From NCBI GenBank assembly GCA_019636475.1, contig JAHBXN010000005.1, forward strand, positions 124,001 to 188,000: DNA of 64,000 nt. Direction: 5' to 3'. A program made the position numbers and the translations under genes. The notes beneath the pieces are model-generated. The model worked only from the letters and a program-made list of their open reading frames with translations, ran no database searches and was not told the origin of the DNA. This document shows positions 15,675 to 25,277 of the stretch, in pieces; within the stretch, counting starts at the first letter, position 1; every line of letters starts with the position of its first letter. Source of the stretch: Phycisphaerae bacterium (GTDB lineage: Bacteria > Planctomycetota > Phycisphaerae > UBA1845 > UTPLA1).

Positions 15675-16478
15675 CTATTGGCGGACCGTGCTGAGCATCT
15701 GACGAATCGAGGCCTCGTGCATGGCGATCGTTTTCGCCGGACCGAGCGCCCGGAAGAACCAAGGCCCGCCGCCGGTTTCGACCACTGCCGCCAGCATCCG
15801 GTAGTCCGACGCCGTCGGGTCGCTGCGCTGGCCGGTCATCATGTTCGATGCGACGTATCGGCCGGTGACATTGAGCACGGTCACCTTCATGCCGCCTGCC
15901 TGGAATTCATCCACGGTCGAGGCTGATTCAGGAAGCGCGGAGCCGTCCTCGCCAACGAACATGCCCTTCCAGCGTTCGAGATTTGCTTCGACCGAGCCGC
16001 CCTGCCCTGGCCCGAAATAGAAGACGATCAATTCGGCGTCTTCCGGATCGCCTTCCGCCCGCGGCAGACCGTAGTTGGCCTTTCGCAGGGACGATGTGAC
16101 CGGCTTGACGGACCACGAATCAGGCGTTTCGTACTGAAGTTCCGAGCCCTTTGATGGCGCGGTCATGGGTTCGGGCCCGCCACCGAGCGGCGGGTGACCG
16201 GGAGGGAGTGCCGCAGCACCGGCATCGGCCGGCCTGGCCGGAGGCGTTGAATTGAGCGGCGGATGCCCCGGCGGCAGGCCTTGCTGGGCCGAGGACGCGG
16301 GAGCGGCATCCTTGTTCAGATACTCGGCCAGCGCGTCGGAGTCCCGGGTCTTTGTGTTGGACGAAGGGGACACGGCTGCCGGCGTCTGCTGACTGGGTTG
16401 TTTATCGCAGGCGAAACCGACGACCAGGGCGGTAGCGCACATGCCATATGCGAGTGATTTCAAAAACAAGCGCTGCAT
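15675..16478 (-). CDS. Lipoprotein with duplicated LPPGHPPL motif
   Basis: Predicted lipoprotein, 267 aa: [20 protein letters not shown] then GFAC, a good lipobox with Cys 24. Residues 25-115 are a Pro/Ala/Ser-rich linker that contains the motif LPPGHPPL twice (near 69 and 91). The C-terminal 150 residues are a compact alpha/beta domain that starts [13 protein letters not shown] and includes [21 protein letters not shown] do not recognise a named family. The gene lies 86 bases downstream of the 20-haem cytochrome gene on the same strand, so it may be co-transcribed and could be an accessory of that complex. The histidines in the repeated motif could bind metal or haem, but that is speculation. 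Confidence 0.72.
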   Translation of the reverse strand: MQRLFLKSLAYGMCATALVVGFACDKQPSQQTPAAVSPSSNTKTRDSDALAEYLNKDAAPASSAQQGLPPGHPPLNSTPPARPADAGAAALPPGHPPLGGGPEPMTAPSKGSELQYETPDSWSVKPVTSSLRKANYGLPRAEGDPEDAELIVFYFGPGQGGSVEANLERWKGMFVGEDGSALPESASTVDEFQAGGMKVTVLNVTGRYVASNMMTGQRSDPTASDYRMLAAVVETGGGPWFFRALGPAKTIAMHEASIRQMLSTVRQ

Positions 16479-16564
16479 GATTGGGGTTCCTTTGTCGCCC
16501 TGGGGTGCATCGGTGCCATGTCCGATGCCTTCGATTCAGGGCCTGTCTCGGCTCGATTGCAGAT

Positions 16565-19500
16565 TCATGGCAGAGCCGAACCTCGGTCCGACGCGCCTGA
16601 GAGCGATTCATCCGCTCCGCGGCGGCGGCTCGGGTCGTGATAATACAGGAAACGCCATAATCCGTCAGCACCGTGACAAGTCGTACAGGCATTCGGCGGC
16701 ACGAACGGGCGCAGCAGAAGGCGAAGGGGCCTTCGCTGTTCTGGCGGCATCCCGGCCAACCGGACAAGCTGTTGCGGATCGAGAACCTGGCCGTGCGGCA
16801 CGTGGCATGTGCGACAGGTGATCCGGCCGCGAGGATCGACGTCTCCGTCATCGTTAAACAGCGGTAACGCAGACTGCGCGCCGTCCACGAAGAGGCTTGT
16901 CAGCGGCAAATCGGGATGCGTGGCGACCGCGGGCGGATGCGATGTCCCGCCCTGGCGATGACAGGCGGAGCAATATCGATCCTGTCCGGTCATCCAGCCA
17001 TCTTCCACGCTGACGATGCCTGCCGGGGGTCTTGTCAACAGGCTTCGCTCGACGACGGACGAATCGGCATGAAGCGAATGACAGGCCGCGCAGGCGGTTG
17101 AGCCGGATCCGAGATGTCCACCGTGCGGATCGTCCGCCGCCAAGCCCTGACCGATGATCGCGCGGGCGGAATCGGGATTGATCGCACCGTGGCTCGTGAG
17201 GAGCACCTGACTGACATCGCTATGGCACTGCACGCACAGGCTGCCCGGGGACTGGCCTTCCGCGACGCGCGCGAGCGACGGGGTTCGTGCATGTGGATCG
17301 TGACAGGTGCGGCAACCGATCTGATCGGCGCCGGCGGCGTCGCAACTTAAGGGGAGCGTCCCGGCTCGAGAGGTATCGTTGATTTCTCTCGGATGGACGG
17401 CGGCGAATGATCCGCCGGACTCCCAACCCGCCGCCACGTGACATGCCGTGCAGGCCGCCTCGGCAATCGCAGCGGCGGTCGTTGCTTCGCCGTGGGCATT
17501 CATCCTGGGCGGCACGCGAAAGAGGTCCGCCGGCGACGAACCATGTGGCTTGTGGCACGCCGTGCAGGCATCGCCGGTGAGTGACAGGTTCAGCGCGGCA
17601 GTCGAGACCGAACCTCCGGGGTGGGCATTGTGAAAATCCGTTGCGGACTGATCGTGCATCGGGCCGTCCGCCGGAAGCGTGGCGCGAACGATCGTCGCGC
17701 CCGTGATGGCCTCGCGAATTCGAGACCGGGCCGCGTGCTCCGCGTTTTTCGGCGCGACGGCCGTAAGGTCGTGTGGGCCGCCGAGGAGGCGTCCCTGTTC
17801 GGCGTGACAGGCGAGGCATGTGTCCGTCGGTGTGCCACGCAGGTAGCACCCGAATTGCGTTTCGTGGGGGTTATGGCAGCCGACGCAATTGTTGCCCGGA
17901 TGGTTGTGCGAGGGGAGCGCACGGCTCTGGGCACAACGACCCTGCTGATGGCAGGTGATGCACTGGCCGATGGCGTCGCTTGGGTGGGGTTCGGGGGCGC
18001 GGGCGTAGCGATGGAACATATGGCAGGCACTGCAAGGTCCGCCTGATTCGGGGGTCATTCCGAGGCGATTTTTCTCAGTGGCGAAATTGGTGCGCAGGTC
18101 GTGGGAGGTTCCGAAGAGGGATACTTTTTCCGAGTGGCAATTGATGCACATTTCGCTGTTGTGCAGGTCGGCGGCAAGCATGAATCGCTCGCCTTTGCCA
18201 TGATGCAGCTTATGGCAGGACAGGCAGATCAGCTTTTCTCCGTCGCCGATTCGGGTGCCCATGCGCTCGATGGCCGCCTTCTGCTGCGCGTTGACGACGG
18301 GGCTGAGCGGATGCTCGGCATGGCCACCTTCGCGAAACATGCCGGGCCGCATCATTCCGTGGCATGTGACGCACAGCTCATTTGATGTCACGCCCATGAC
18401 CAACAAGTGATCGGTTGACGAGCCGTGCGGCGTGTGACAGACCTGACAGGTTATCTCCCGCGAATTCGGAGCGGCCTTTGCGCCGGCCGCGATGAGCGCA
18501 TCGGGGACGGGCCACGGCATGCCGCCAGTGGGATGGGTGCCAAATCCGACGCCGCGCGTGTGATCCTCGTGGCAGCCCATGCAGAGCTGACTTGCGGCGT
18601 TTTCAACGCGCAGAAAGACCGAGGTACTCAGATCGCCGGTGAAATTCCCGCCGGTGTGAGCCGAATGACAGGTGCGACACATGATTTTGCCGTCGGCGAG
18701 GGGCAGTTCACTGGGGACCTTCATGTAGTCAGGCGGCGCGATGCCGGTCTGATGGCCATGTTCGAGCCAGACACGGCGGCGCGAATCCGCGATGGACCCA
18801 TCGTGACAGGAGATGCACACCTCTGATCGGCTGACGTGGGGCAGTTCAGGCGTTGAAGGAGGCGGATCGACAATGGGTGTGGACTGGCCGTCCTTGAGCG
18901 GCGACATCCATTCCATGTGGCAGACGGTGCAGCCGCGCGCTTCGCGGCCGAAGAGCTGTGCCTGCGATCGGCGCTCCGTCGTCCGCGGAATGACGATGGG
19001 TCCACGGGTGATCTGACAAGCCCGCGCGCGATTGGACGTCAGCTCGGTGACGTACAAACGATCTTCCTGGATCGCGATGCCCATCGGCGTTTCGAATTTG
19101 AATGGATTTCCGGCACGATCCCGGACGACATCGATAAAGCCTCCGCTCGCATTGAAGACGTGGATGACCCTGGTGACGCTGTCGGACACCCAGATCTGAC
19201 TCTGCGAATCGACCGCGACCCCCTTGGGCCGATACAACTCGCCGGGAAGTATGCCGTAGGCGCCAATCGATCGGGCGGGACGGCCATCGGCGAAGTACAT
19301 CGCGACTCGGCCGTTGATGACGTCGGTGACGAGGGGCTGACCTTGATCGTTCGTCGCGATCATGAAGGGATGATTGAAATTTCCCAATGACTCGCCAAAA
19401 CGCCCGAAGGCCGTCTGCTCGCCGGTATCGAGGTTGAGTCGAATTATGCGGTGATTGTCGTTGTCGACGATCCAAGCGGTCCGGCCATCCGGGGACAGAG

Positions 19501-20080
19501 CGATGTCTGTCAAATCGGGAGTGCGACCATCGCCAGCCGGATTGATGGCGAAGACGTCCGCAAGCGACCCGTCTGATTCGAGGGAAATGATGCGGACATG
19601 GTCTGCGTCGGCCAGCCAAAGCCGATCTCGGTTATCCACGGCGATCCCGATCGGGCGTCCCAACGGAATGTCACCGGCCTGATGAAACGATCGCAGCAGT
19701 GTGCCGTCGCTTGAGAATTCAAGCACGCGGCTGTTCACTCCGTCCGCCACGAAGACGCGCCCATCGGAGCAGGCGGCCACGTCCGTCGGCATCATCATCG
19801 CGGAATCCGGCGAACCACGATATTCGACGAAATCCTCGCTGAGCATGAACGGAGTCTGCTCGGCGAGGACTCCGAGCGGGGTGAACGATAGGGCAAGAAC
19901 GAATGCGAAAAATCTCGCAGCCCGTTTGCTTGGTGAGGAGCTGTTCCAGTTCCGGCCGCGCGAAGCACAGAGGGTGTCGCCACTTCGCGACTGCACGAAA
20001 CTGTCGAGGTTTGCAGCAGCGAGATGGCGCATGAGCAACGTGAATGCCGAAGAAATCCATGGATCAGACGTCGGATCCAA
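16565..20080 (-). CDS. NHL beta-propeller fused to a 20-haem cytochrome c
   Basis: Exported electron carrier of 1171 aa. A signal peptide-like segment (RAARFFAFVLALSF, cleavage near VLAEQ) is at residues 54-75. Residues about 85-355 form NHL-type propeller blades (for example GIAVDNRDRLWLADADHVRI and PKGVAVDSQSQIWVSDSVTR). From residue 384 to about 1140 I count 20 CxxCH haem-binding motifs, from CTVCH to CTTCH, roughly one per 38 residues, with many additional histidines for axial ligation. Several repeats carry CHxPHG, as in doubled-CxxCH cytochromes. Start is uncertain: the first codon used is a TTG at 20080, and the ATG at 20032 is an alternative; neither has a Shine-Dalgarno. A perfect TATAAT at 20122-20117 suits either. 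Divergent from a NapC-like cytochrome gene, which suggests joint function in periplasmic or surface electron transfer. Terminal acceptor unknown. Confidence 0.88.
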   Translation of the reverse strand: MDPTSDPWISSAFTLLMRHLAAANLDSFVQSRSGDTLCASRGRNWNSSSPSKRAARFFAFVLALSFTPLGVLAEQTPFMLSEDFVEYRGSPDSAMMMPTDVAACSDGRVFVADGVNSRVLEFSSDGTLLRSFHQAGDIPLGRPIGIAVDNRDRLWLADADHVRIISLESDGSLADVFAINPAGDGRTPDLTDIALSPDGRTAWIVDNDNHRIIRLNLDTGEQTAFGRFGESLGNFNHPFMIATNDQGQPLVTDVINGRVAMYFADGRPARSIGAYGILPGELYRPKGVAVDSQSQIWVSDSVTRVIHVFNASGGFIDVVRDRAGNPFKFETPMGIAIQEDRLYVTELTSNRARACQITRGPIVIPRTTERRSQAQLFGREARGCTVCHMEWMSPLKDGQSTPIVDPPPSTPELPHVSRSEVCISCHDGSIADSRRRVWLEHGHQTGIAPPDYMKVPSELPLADGKIMCRTCHSAHTGGNFTGDLSTSVFLRVENAASQLCMGCHEDHTRGVGFGTHPTGGMPWPVPDALIAAGAKAAPNSREITCQVCHTPHGSSTDHLLVMGVTSNELCVTCHGMMRPGMFREGGHAEHPLSPVVNAQQKAAIERMGTRIGDGEKLICLSCHKLHHGKGERFMLAADLHNSEMCINCHSEKVSLFGTSHDLRTNFATEKNRLGMTPESGGPCSACHMFHRYARAPEPHPSDAIGQCITCHQQGRCAQSRALPSHNHPGNNCVGCHNPHETQFGCYLRGTPTDTCLACHAEQGRLLGGPHDLTAVAPKNAEHAARSRIREAITGATIVRATLPADGPMHDQSATDFHNAHPGGSVSTAALNLSLTGDACTACHKPHGSSPADLFRVPPRMNAHGEATTAAAIAEAACTACHVAAGWESGGSFAAVHPREINDTSRAGTLPLSCDAAGADQIGCRTCHDPHARTPSLARVAEGQSPGSLCVQCHSDVSQVLLTSHGAINPDSARAIIGQGLAADDPHGGHLGSGSTACAACHSLHADSSVVERSLLTRPPAGIVSVEDGWMTGQDRYCSACHRQGGTSHPPAVATHPDLPLTSLFVDGAQSALPLFNDDGDVDPRGRITCRTCHVPHGQVLDPQQLVRLAGMPPEQRRPLRLLLRPFVPPNACTTCHGADGLWRFLYYHDPSRRRGADESLSGASDRGSALP

Positions 20081-20116
20081 TTAAAAAGACCCGCAGTCGT
20101 GTTGAAACGCGGGTGA

Positions 20117-20122
20117 ATTATA
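20117..20122 (-). promoter_or_regulatory. -10 element for the 20-haem cytochrome gene
   Basis: Perfect TATAAT on the minus strand, predicted start near 20110. The -35 region is weak. It sits in the 175-base region shared with the divergent NapC-like cytochrome gene, so a shared regulator could control both. Confidence 0.45.
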
Positions 20123-20255
20123 TCGAAATGGTGAGTACGATCACGCGATATTTTTGAGTCGTCCGGCGAACGGACGATGCCCGGCCTTTGCGGTGAGCGC
20201 CGGCGAACCGAATGAATCAGACCTGGTCGGTCACGAAGTTGAAACGGAGTGGAAG

Positions 20256-22112
20256 ATGAATCAGGGAAACACGAAGGGTCCATTTCTCTCACCGGCCGAA
20301 CCGGTCAACGGCGGATCGTCGTCCGACGGGTCGAGCGACAAGGTGACGTCATCGAAGGATTCAACTGATTCCTGTCAGAATGCCGCGACGCCTCCGGGCA
20401 AACCACGATGGCGAGTGATAGCCCGCAAGGCGTGCATCAGCGGATTGTTGCTGATGGTGCTTGGCGCACTGGGTCTGGGTGGCGCGGAATACTACACGGC
20501 GCGGCCTGACTTCTGCGGGACCTGCCACGTGATGGACCCGTACTATCTTTCCTGGTCGAGCGACAAGCACGGGTCTGAGCACCATGTGAAATGCATTGAG
20601 TGCCATTACGCGCCCGGGGAAAAGTACACATTCAAGGCGAAATTCAAGGGACTCTCGCAGGTTGCCAGCTATTTCAGCGGTCGATATGGCTCGGCGCGGC
20701 CTCGTGCGCACGTTTCGAATGCGAGTTGCCTGGTTTCGGGGTGTCATGGAGACAATGCGTTTCGGGAAAAGAAGCTGATGCTCGGCAAGGAAGGCACCGA
20801 AAAGCGACTCGTCGGCGACAAGATGACAGATGTCGAACGGCATCCGACCGTGCAATTCGTACACGAGAAGCACCTCGGCGGCGCGGAGCGGCTGGGGGAA
20901 ACCGACGCTCAGATTCTGGAGATCGAGACACGCCTCAGGGCGCAACTCAGCCCTGAAGCCATGCGGGAGGTCGTCGACGCGAGCAAGTCGATCCTTCCGT
21001 CGGCGGAACGCGACGGCGAACTCACCGATCTTGTGCGGCGCGGCGTCATCGCGCCGGAGTTCGAGGAGGACGCGAGACAGCTTCTTCAACTGGAGCATCG
21101 ACGGCTGAGACTGGAGCAACTGCACGATCTGAACTGCACCGCCTGCCACACCTATGACGCCAGCGGGCAGAACCACTTCGCAGTTGCGCTGACAACCTGC
21201 TTTACATGCCACTTCACGAATCAAACATTTAATTCAGACACCGGCCGCTGTCTGACCTGTCACGAAGCGCCGACGCGGCAGTTCATTGTTCACGGGACCA
21301 CGACGACGACCGACGGCGTGACGAAGACCGCCATGATGGATCATCGCGAGATCATAGACCGCGGCATCAACTGTGCGAGCTGCCATTTTGATGTCATCCA
21401 GGGCGATGCCGTCGTCAGTGTCCGTGACTGCCAGCGGTGTCATGATTCCGACAAGTTTCTGAAGGACTTCGCGGATCGTGACACGCGGACGGTCTCCGAA
21501 TACCACCGTATCCACGTTCATGGTCAGCGCGCTCACTGCCTCGACTGCCATCGCACCGTCAAGCATGAGTTGATCTCCGCCGAGGAGACGACGGCGAGTG
21601 GTGATTTCCTGCGGCCCGTCCTCAACGATTGCCAGCACTGTCATCCGAAGCACCATGAGGAGCAGGTGACGATGCTCATGGGTGAGGGCGGCAAGGGACC
21701 TGTTCACCCGATGCCCAACGCCATGTTCGGATCCCGCCTGAACTGTCGCGGCTGTCATACGCAGTCCGGCAGCGACTTCAAGGGGGACCGGCTCATCAAG
21801 GCAACGCAGGCGACGTGCGTGGCATGTCACAGCACAGACTACGAGAAGCTTTTCAACCAGTGGATGAGCGAGATCGAAAACTACCTTAGCGAAGCGGAGG
21901 CCGCGTTGAAACGGGTCGACGCCAAGGTGGCCGAGATGCGCGGGGCCGGGACTGAACCGGCTGCAGAGACGCTCGCGCTACTGGAGCAGGCACGGGCAAA
22001 CATTCACTATGTCGCGACCGCCAATGGCATCCACAACAAGAACTATGCGATGCAACTACTGGAGATGAGCATCCGCGATCTGGACGACATGATCCTACGC
22101 TTGTCGCAATGA
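20256..22112 (+). CDS. NapC/NrfH-like membrane-anchored 12-haem cytochrome
   Basis: 618 aa. A Ser/Asp-rich cytoplasmic N-terminus (about 50 residues) leads to one membrane helix, ACISGLLLMVLGALGLGG (about 59-76), directly followed by RPDFCGTCHVMDPYYLSW, the NapC/NirT quinol-oxidase motif. I count 11 CxxCH motifs plus one CX4CH (CLVSGCH), so 12 predicted covalent haems facing the periplasm. The segment between haems 3 and 4 (about 120 residues) is haem-free and helical, and the last 90 residues are a haem-free coiled-coil-like helix. NapC/NrfH proteins have four or five haems; this is much larger, so it may combine quinol oxidation with further electron storage or transfer. Start: GGAG six bases before the ATG at 20256. 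Likely partner: the divergent 20-haem protein. Confidence 0.87.
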   Translation: MNQGNTKGPFLSPAEPVNGGSSSDGSSDKVTSSKDSTDSCQNAATPPGKPRWRVIARKACISGLLLMVLGALGLGGAEYYTARPDFCGTCHVMDPYYLSWSSDKHGSEHHVKCIECHYAPGEKYTFKAKFKGLSQVASYFSGRYGSARPRAHVSNASCLVSGCHGDNAFREKKLMLGKEGTEKRLVGDKMTDVERHPTVQFVHEKHLGGAERLGETDAQILEIETRLRAQLSPEAMREVVDASKSILPSAERDGELTDLVRRGVIAPEFEEDARQLLQLEHRRLRLEQLHDLNCTACHTYDASGQNHFAVALTTCFTCHFTNQTFNSDTGRCLTCHEAPTRQFIVHGTTTTTDGVTKTAMMDHREIIDRGINCASCHFDVIQGDAVVSVRDCQRCHDSDKFLKDFADRDTRTVSEYHRIHVHGQRAHCLDCHRTVKHELISAEETTASGDFLRPVLNDCQHCHPKHHEEQVTMLMGEGGKGPVHPMPNAMFGSRLNCRGCHTQSGSDFKGDRLIKATQATCVACHSTDYEKLFNQWMSEIENYLSEAEAALKRVDAKVAEMRGAGTEPAAETLALLEQARANIHYVATANGIHNKNYAMQLLEMSIRDLDDMILRLSQ

Positions 22113-22123
22113 GAGCGGCGGCG

Positions 22124-23722
22124 TCAAATTCCGGGCAGCAACACCGTGCGAACGGAAACGATGGCCGACGACTGGCGCAGCTCTTCCAGCATCGTATCGG
22201 GCAAAGCGGCATCGCATTTGATGACCATCAGCGCCATCTTGTCGCGCCGTGATAACATCATGTCAGCGATGTTGATGTTTCGCCGGCCGAACAGGGTTCC
22301 GACGGTCCCGATGACGCCCGGGCGGTCGTCATTGAAAATCATAACGAGGAAGCCCTCCGGCACCATTTCCATCCGGTAGCCATCGATGGCAAGAATGCGC
22401 GGGCGATTGTCGAGAAAGACGGCGCCCTGCACCTCGTGAAACTCCTGTCCGCGCTCGAAGCGCACTTTGACCATATCCGGAAAGTCCATTCGAGACGACT
22501 GATTGACATGTCGGACCTCGATGCCGCGCTGTTCGGTGAACGGCCGCGCGTTGACGAGATTGAGACGAGCCTCGATGTGCGGATTCATCAATCCGACAAC
22601 CGCCTGCAAAGCCAGCGTCGGCCCGAGCGACGCTAGTGATTCGCCTCCGGCAGTGGTGACTTCGACGCGATCGACGCCTTCAGCAGCCCAAGCGGCGATT
22701 ATGGCGGCCATGCGCCCGGTCAGATCGAGCAACGCCCGGTCGCGCGCCGACAGGTCAGTCGGCAGACCGGTTACATTGACGGCATTCCGTATTGTGCCAT
22801 GAATGAGAAAGTCCAGCATTTCATCGACGGCCTCGGTCGAAACAGCAAGCTGTGCTTCCTGAGTTGATGCGCCGAGGTGTGGCGTGAGCACCACATTTCT
22901 GGCGGACAGCAGCGGGCACGATTTCGGTGGTTCGCACTCGAAGACATCCACGGCCGCGCCGGCGAGTGCGCCAAGATCGAGCGCCGCCGCCAATGCAGCC
23001 TCGTCAACCAATCCGCCGCGAGCGCAATTGATCAGGACGGCGGACTTCTTCATTTTTGCCAGTCGGGCCGAGTTGATGAGATTTCGCGTATCGTCGGACA
23101 GCGCGGCATGCAGCGTCAGACAATCGACCATGGGCAGGAGGTCGTCGACCTGCTTAACGACCGTCACCCGGCCATCCATCGCACTTTCAGCACGGATGAA
23201 GGGATCGAACGCGAGCACCTTCATCTGGAAAGCGAGCGCCCGCTCGGCCACCGCGCGACCGACCCGGCCCAGGCCGACAATGCCAAGCGTCTTTCCGGCG
23301 AGTTGTTCTCCGACGTAGTCGCCCCGCTTCCAACCGCCGCCCGCCACATGGCTGTGTGCGGACGGAATTCGCCTCATGAGCGCAAGCATCATCGCCATGG
23401 TGTGCTCGGCGGTTGAGATCGTGTTGGCGTCGGGCGTGTTCATGACGAGCACGCCGGCGGCTGTCGCGGCGGCCAGATCGACATTGTCGACGCCCACGCC
23501 GGCGCGTGCGATGCCGCGTAGGCGGCCGGATCTGGCAAGCACCTCCGCGGTGACTTTGACGCCGCTGCGAATGATCAAACCGTCGTACTGACCGACGGCA
23601 TCGGCCAGGTCTTCCGGAGAGAGTCCGACCCGAACGTCGAATTCAATACCGGCCGCCTGCCGCAATCTGGCGAGTCCTTCTTCAGCAATGGGATCAGCGA
23701 TGAGGATTTTTAGTGGAGACAT
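22124..23722 (-). CDS. serA: D-3-phosphoglycerate dehydrogenase, long form with ACT domain
   Basis: First enzyme of serine synthesis, oxidising 3-phosphoglycerate with NAD. 532 aa, the length of long-type SerA. N-terminal catalytic parts begin MSPLKILIADPIAEEGLARL; the NAD-binding motif GKTLGIVGLGRVGRAVAERA is near residue 138; NCARGGLVDEAALAAAL near 230 holds the conserved arginine region; LTPHLGASTQEAQLAVS near 280 has the catalytic histidine. An allosteric intervening domain and a C-terminal ACT domain (VMIFNDDRPGVIGTVGTLFG) follow, allowing serine feedback. The ATG at 23722 matches the family N-terminus; the frame extends upstream to 23803 without conservation. It is the last of three consecutive dehydrogenase genes on this strand and the most SerA-like. 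It ends 11 bases from the convergent cytochrome gene. Confidence 0.93.
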   Translation of the reverse strand: MSPLKILIADPIAEEGLARLRQAAGIEFDVRVGLSPEDLADAVGQYDGLIIRSGVKVTAEVLARSGRLRGIARAGVGVDNVDLAAATAAGVLVMNTPDANTISTAEHTMAMMLALMRRIPSAHSHVAGGGWKRGDYVGEQLAGKTLGIVGLGRVGRAVAERALAFQMKVLAFDPFIRAESAMDGRVTVVKQVDDLLPMVDCLTLHAALSDDTRNLINSARLAKMKKSAVLINCARGGLVDEAALAAALDLGALAGAAVDVFECEPPKSCPLLSARNVVLTPHLGASTQEAQLAVSTEAVDEMLDFLIHGTIRNAVNVTGLPTDLSARDRALLDLTGRMAAIIAAWAAEGVDRVEVTTAGGESLASLGPTLALQAVVGLMNPHIEARLNLVNARPFTEQRGIEVRHVNQSSRMDFPDMVKVRFERGQEFHEVQGAVFLDNRPRILAIDGYRMEMVPEGFLVMIFNDDRPGVIGTVGTLFGRRNINIADMMLSRRDKMALMVIKCDAALPDTMLEELRQSSAIVSVRTVLLPGI

Positions 23723-23858
23723 AGTCTGAAAAACAATCGCTCGCTTGGAGTTGTCAGCCTCTTTGCCGTGTTCACGGATCGATCGAATTCCGCAGCCGCT
23801 CATGCCGCGCGGTTCAGGCGTTTGTCTGAACGGCCGCCCCTAACAGGGAATTGCGCGG

Positions 23859-25091
23859 TCATGGCCCCGCTGGACCGGCCAGGGGCTTCACTTCGACCTT
23901 GATGACCTTGTCCTTCATTCCGGCAATTGCTTCAATCAGGGTGGAAGCGGGCGTCTTGTCAAGCTGGATGATCGCCAAGGCGGCTTCGTACCCCTGATAG
24001 ATCGTGTTGCTCATCTGCTTCACGCTGATATTTGCGCGACTGATCACATCGAGCACGCTAGCGAGGACACCCACTTTGTCATAATGCCTGACGACAAGCT
24101 GGCACGCCGCGTTGCAACGCGTTTCGATGTTTACGCAGTGCAAGACCTCGCCCGTCGCGGCGAAGACCTTCGCGATCCGCACAGCCTCGTCGGCGATAGC
24201 CTGCTGGGCTTCATCGGTGGACGCGCCAATGTGATGCGTCGCGTACACGACGCCGCCGGCTCGAATGATCTCCGGATGAAACTCCGCCTGGCCCACGCCC
24301 GGCTCCTTCGGGAATACATCCAGTCCGGCTCGAATCTGTCGATCGCGAATGGCGTCCAGCAGCGCGGAATAATCGAGGACATCCGCCCTCGCGGTGTTAA
24401 TCAGATAGGCGCCGGGCCGAAGCTGCTCGATCACTTCGGCGCTGATCAGGTTTCGGGTCTCGGGAGCGGCTGCGACATGGACCGTGAGAATATCGCATCG
24501 CGCCGCGGCCTCAGCCGGGCTTCCGCAGCGAATGACGCCCAATCGCGTCGCGTCGTCGTGGGTCAGCGATCGGCTGTAGGCCACCACGTTCATTTCAAAC
24601 GCCCGCGCCCTTGCGATGACCGCCCGACCTATCTCTCCGGTACCGATGACCCCCAGTGTGCGTCCCTTCAGGCCGCGCGCCTTTGAGTATTCCTTTTTGT
24701 TCCACGTTCCCGCGCGAAGATCGACCGTGGCGTCCACAATCCGCCGATCGAGCGCGAGGATTAGCCCGAAGGTCAGTTCGGCGACGGCAACCGCGTTCTT
24801 ACCGGGACAATTCGCGACGGCAATGCTGCGCCCGGATGCCGCCGCCACATCGATCGTGTTGTAACCAGCTCCCGCCCTGATGATGAGACCCAATTCTTCC
24901 GAAGCCTCGATCGCATCCCGGGGCACTTCGGTGCCGCGGACAATCAGGATGTTGCATCGACTCGATGCCACGGCCTCACGCAGCGCGGCATCCTTCAAAG
25001 CAGGCTCATACTTCACTTCAAAACCGGCGGTTCGCAGCTCGTCCAATCCGCCCGCTTCAAACTGATCGGCTACCAGGACCCGTAATGCCAT
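23859..25091 (-). CDS. SerA-like D-2-hydroxyacid dehydrogenase with short ACT domain
   Basis: NAD-dependent D-isomer-specific 2-hydroxyacid dehydrogenase of 410 aa. Key parts: LIIRAGAGYNTIDVAAASGR (substrate-binding loop with Arg), GRTLGVIGTGEIGRAVIARA (Rossmann motif), YLINTARADVLDYSALLDAI, and VVYATHHIGASTDEAQQAIA (catalytic His). A C-terminal ACT-like domain (VRHYDKVGVLASVLDVISR) is present, but the intervening domain of the long form is missing, so this resembles the short, ACT-only SerA type. Start: GAGGAG eight to nine bases before the ATG at 25091. It lies upstream of the long serA (137-base gap to its chosen start). A role in serine synthesis, or with another phosphorylated hydroxyacid, is possible; substrate not determined by sequence alone. 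Confidence 0.87.
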   Translation of the reverse strand: MALRVLVADQFEAGGLDELRTAGFEVKYEPALKDAALREAVASSRCNILIVRGTEVPRDAIEASEELGLIIRAGAGYNTIDVAAASGRSIAVANCPGKNAVAVAELTFGLILALDRRIVDATVDLRAGTWNKKEYSKARGLKGRTLGVIGTGEIGRAVIARARAFEMNVVAYSRSLTHDDATRLGVIRCGSPAEAAARCDILTVHVAAAPETRNLISAEVIEQLRPGAYLINTARADVLDYSALLDAIRDRQIRAGLDVFPKEPGVGQAEFHPEIIRAGGVVYATHHIGASTDEAQQAIADEAVRIAKVFAATGEVLHCVNIETRCNAACQLVVRHYDKVGVLASVLDVISRANISVKQMSNTIYQGYEAALAIIQLDKTPASTLIEAIAGMKDKVIKVEVKPLAGPAGP

Positions 25092-25277
25092 CCAACTGAC
25101 TCCTCAATCGCACAAAACTCACATCATCCGGCGGTCCGATTATCCACATCGCAGCGCGCCTGGAATGGGCATCATGCACTGTCGCCGGGCATCCTCGCTT
25201 GCCGCGCGCCGGCCGTCAACGGACCGAATCCCGTACGACCGGCGCAGCGAGTTTTCAACAATTTCAGGAAAACGACG

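Noticed and set aside
16565-20080. Hydroxylamine oxidoreductase or octahaem nitrite/tetrathionate reductase-like enzyme
   Set aside because: 20 haems, NHL propeller and CHxPHG repeats do not fit HAO-like active-site layout; no CxxCK site seen.
16565-22112. Repeated CxxCH-coding DNA taken as direct repeats or CRISPR-like array
   Set aside because: Similarity is at the protein motif level; spacing and flanks vary and no repeat is conserved as DNA.
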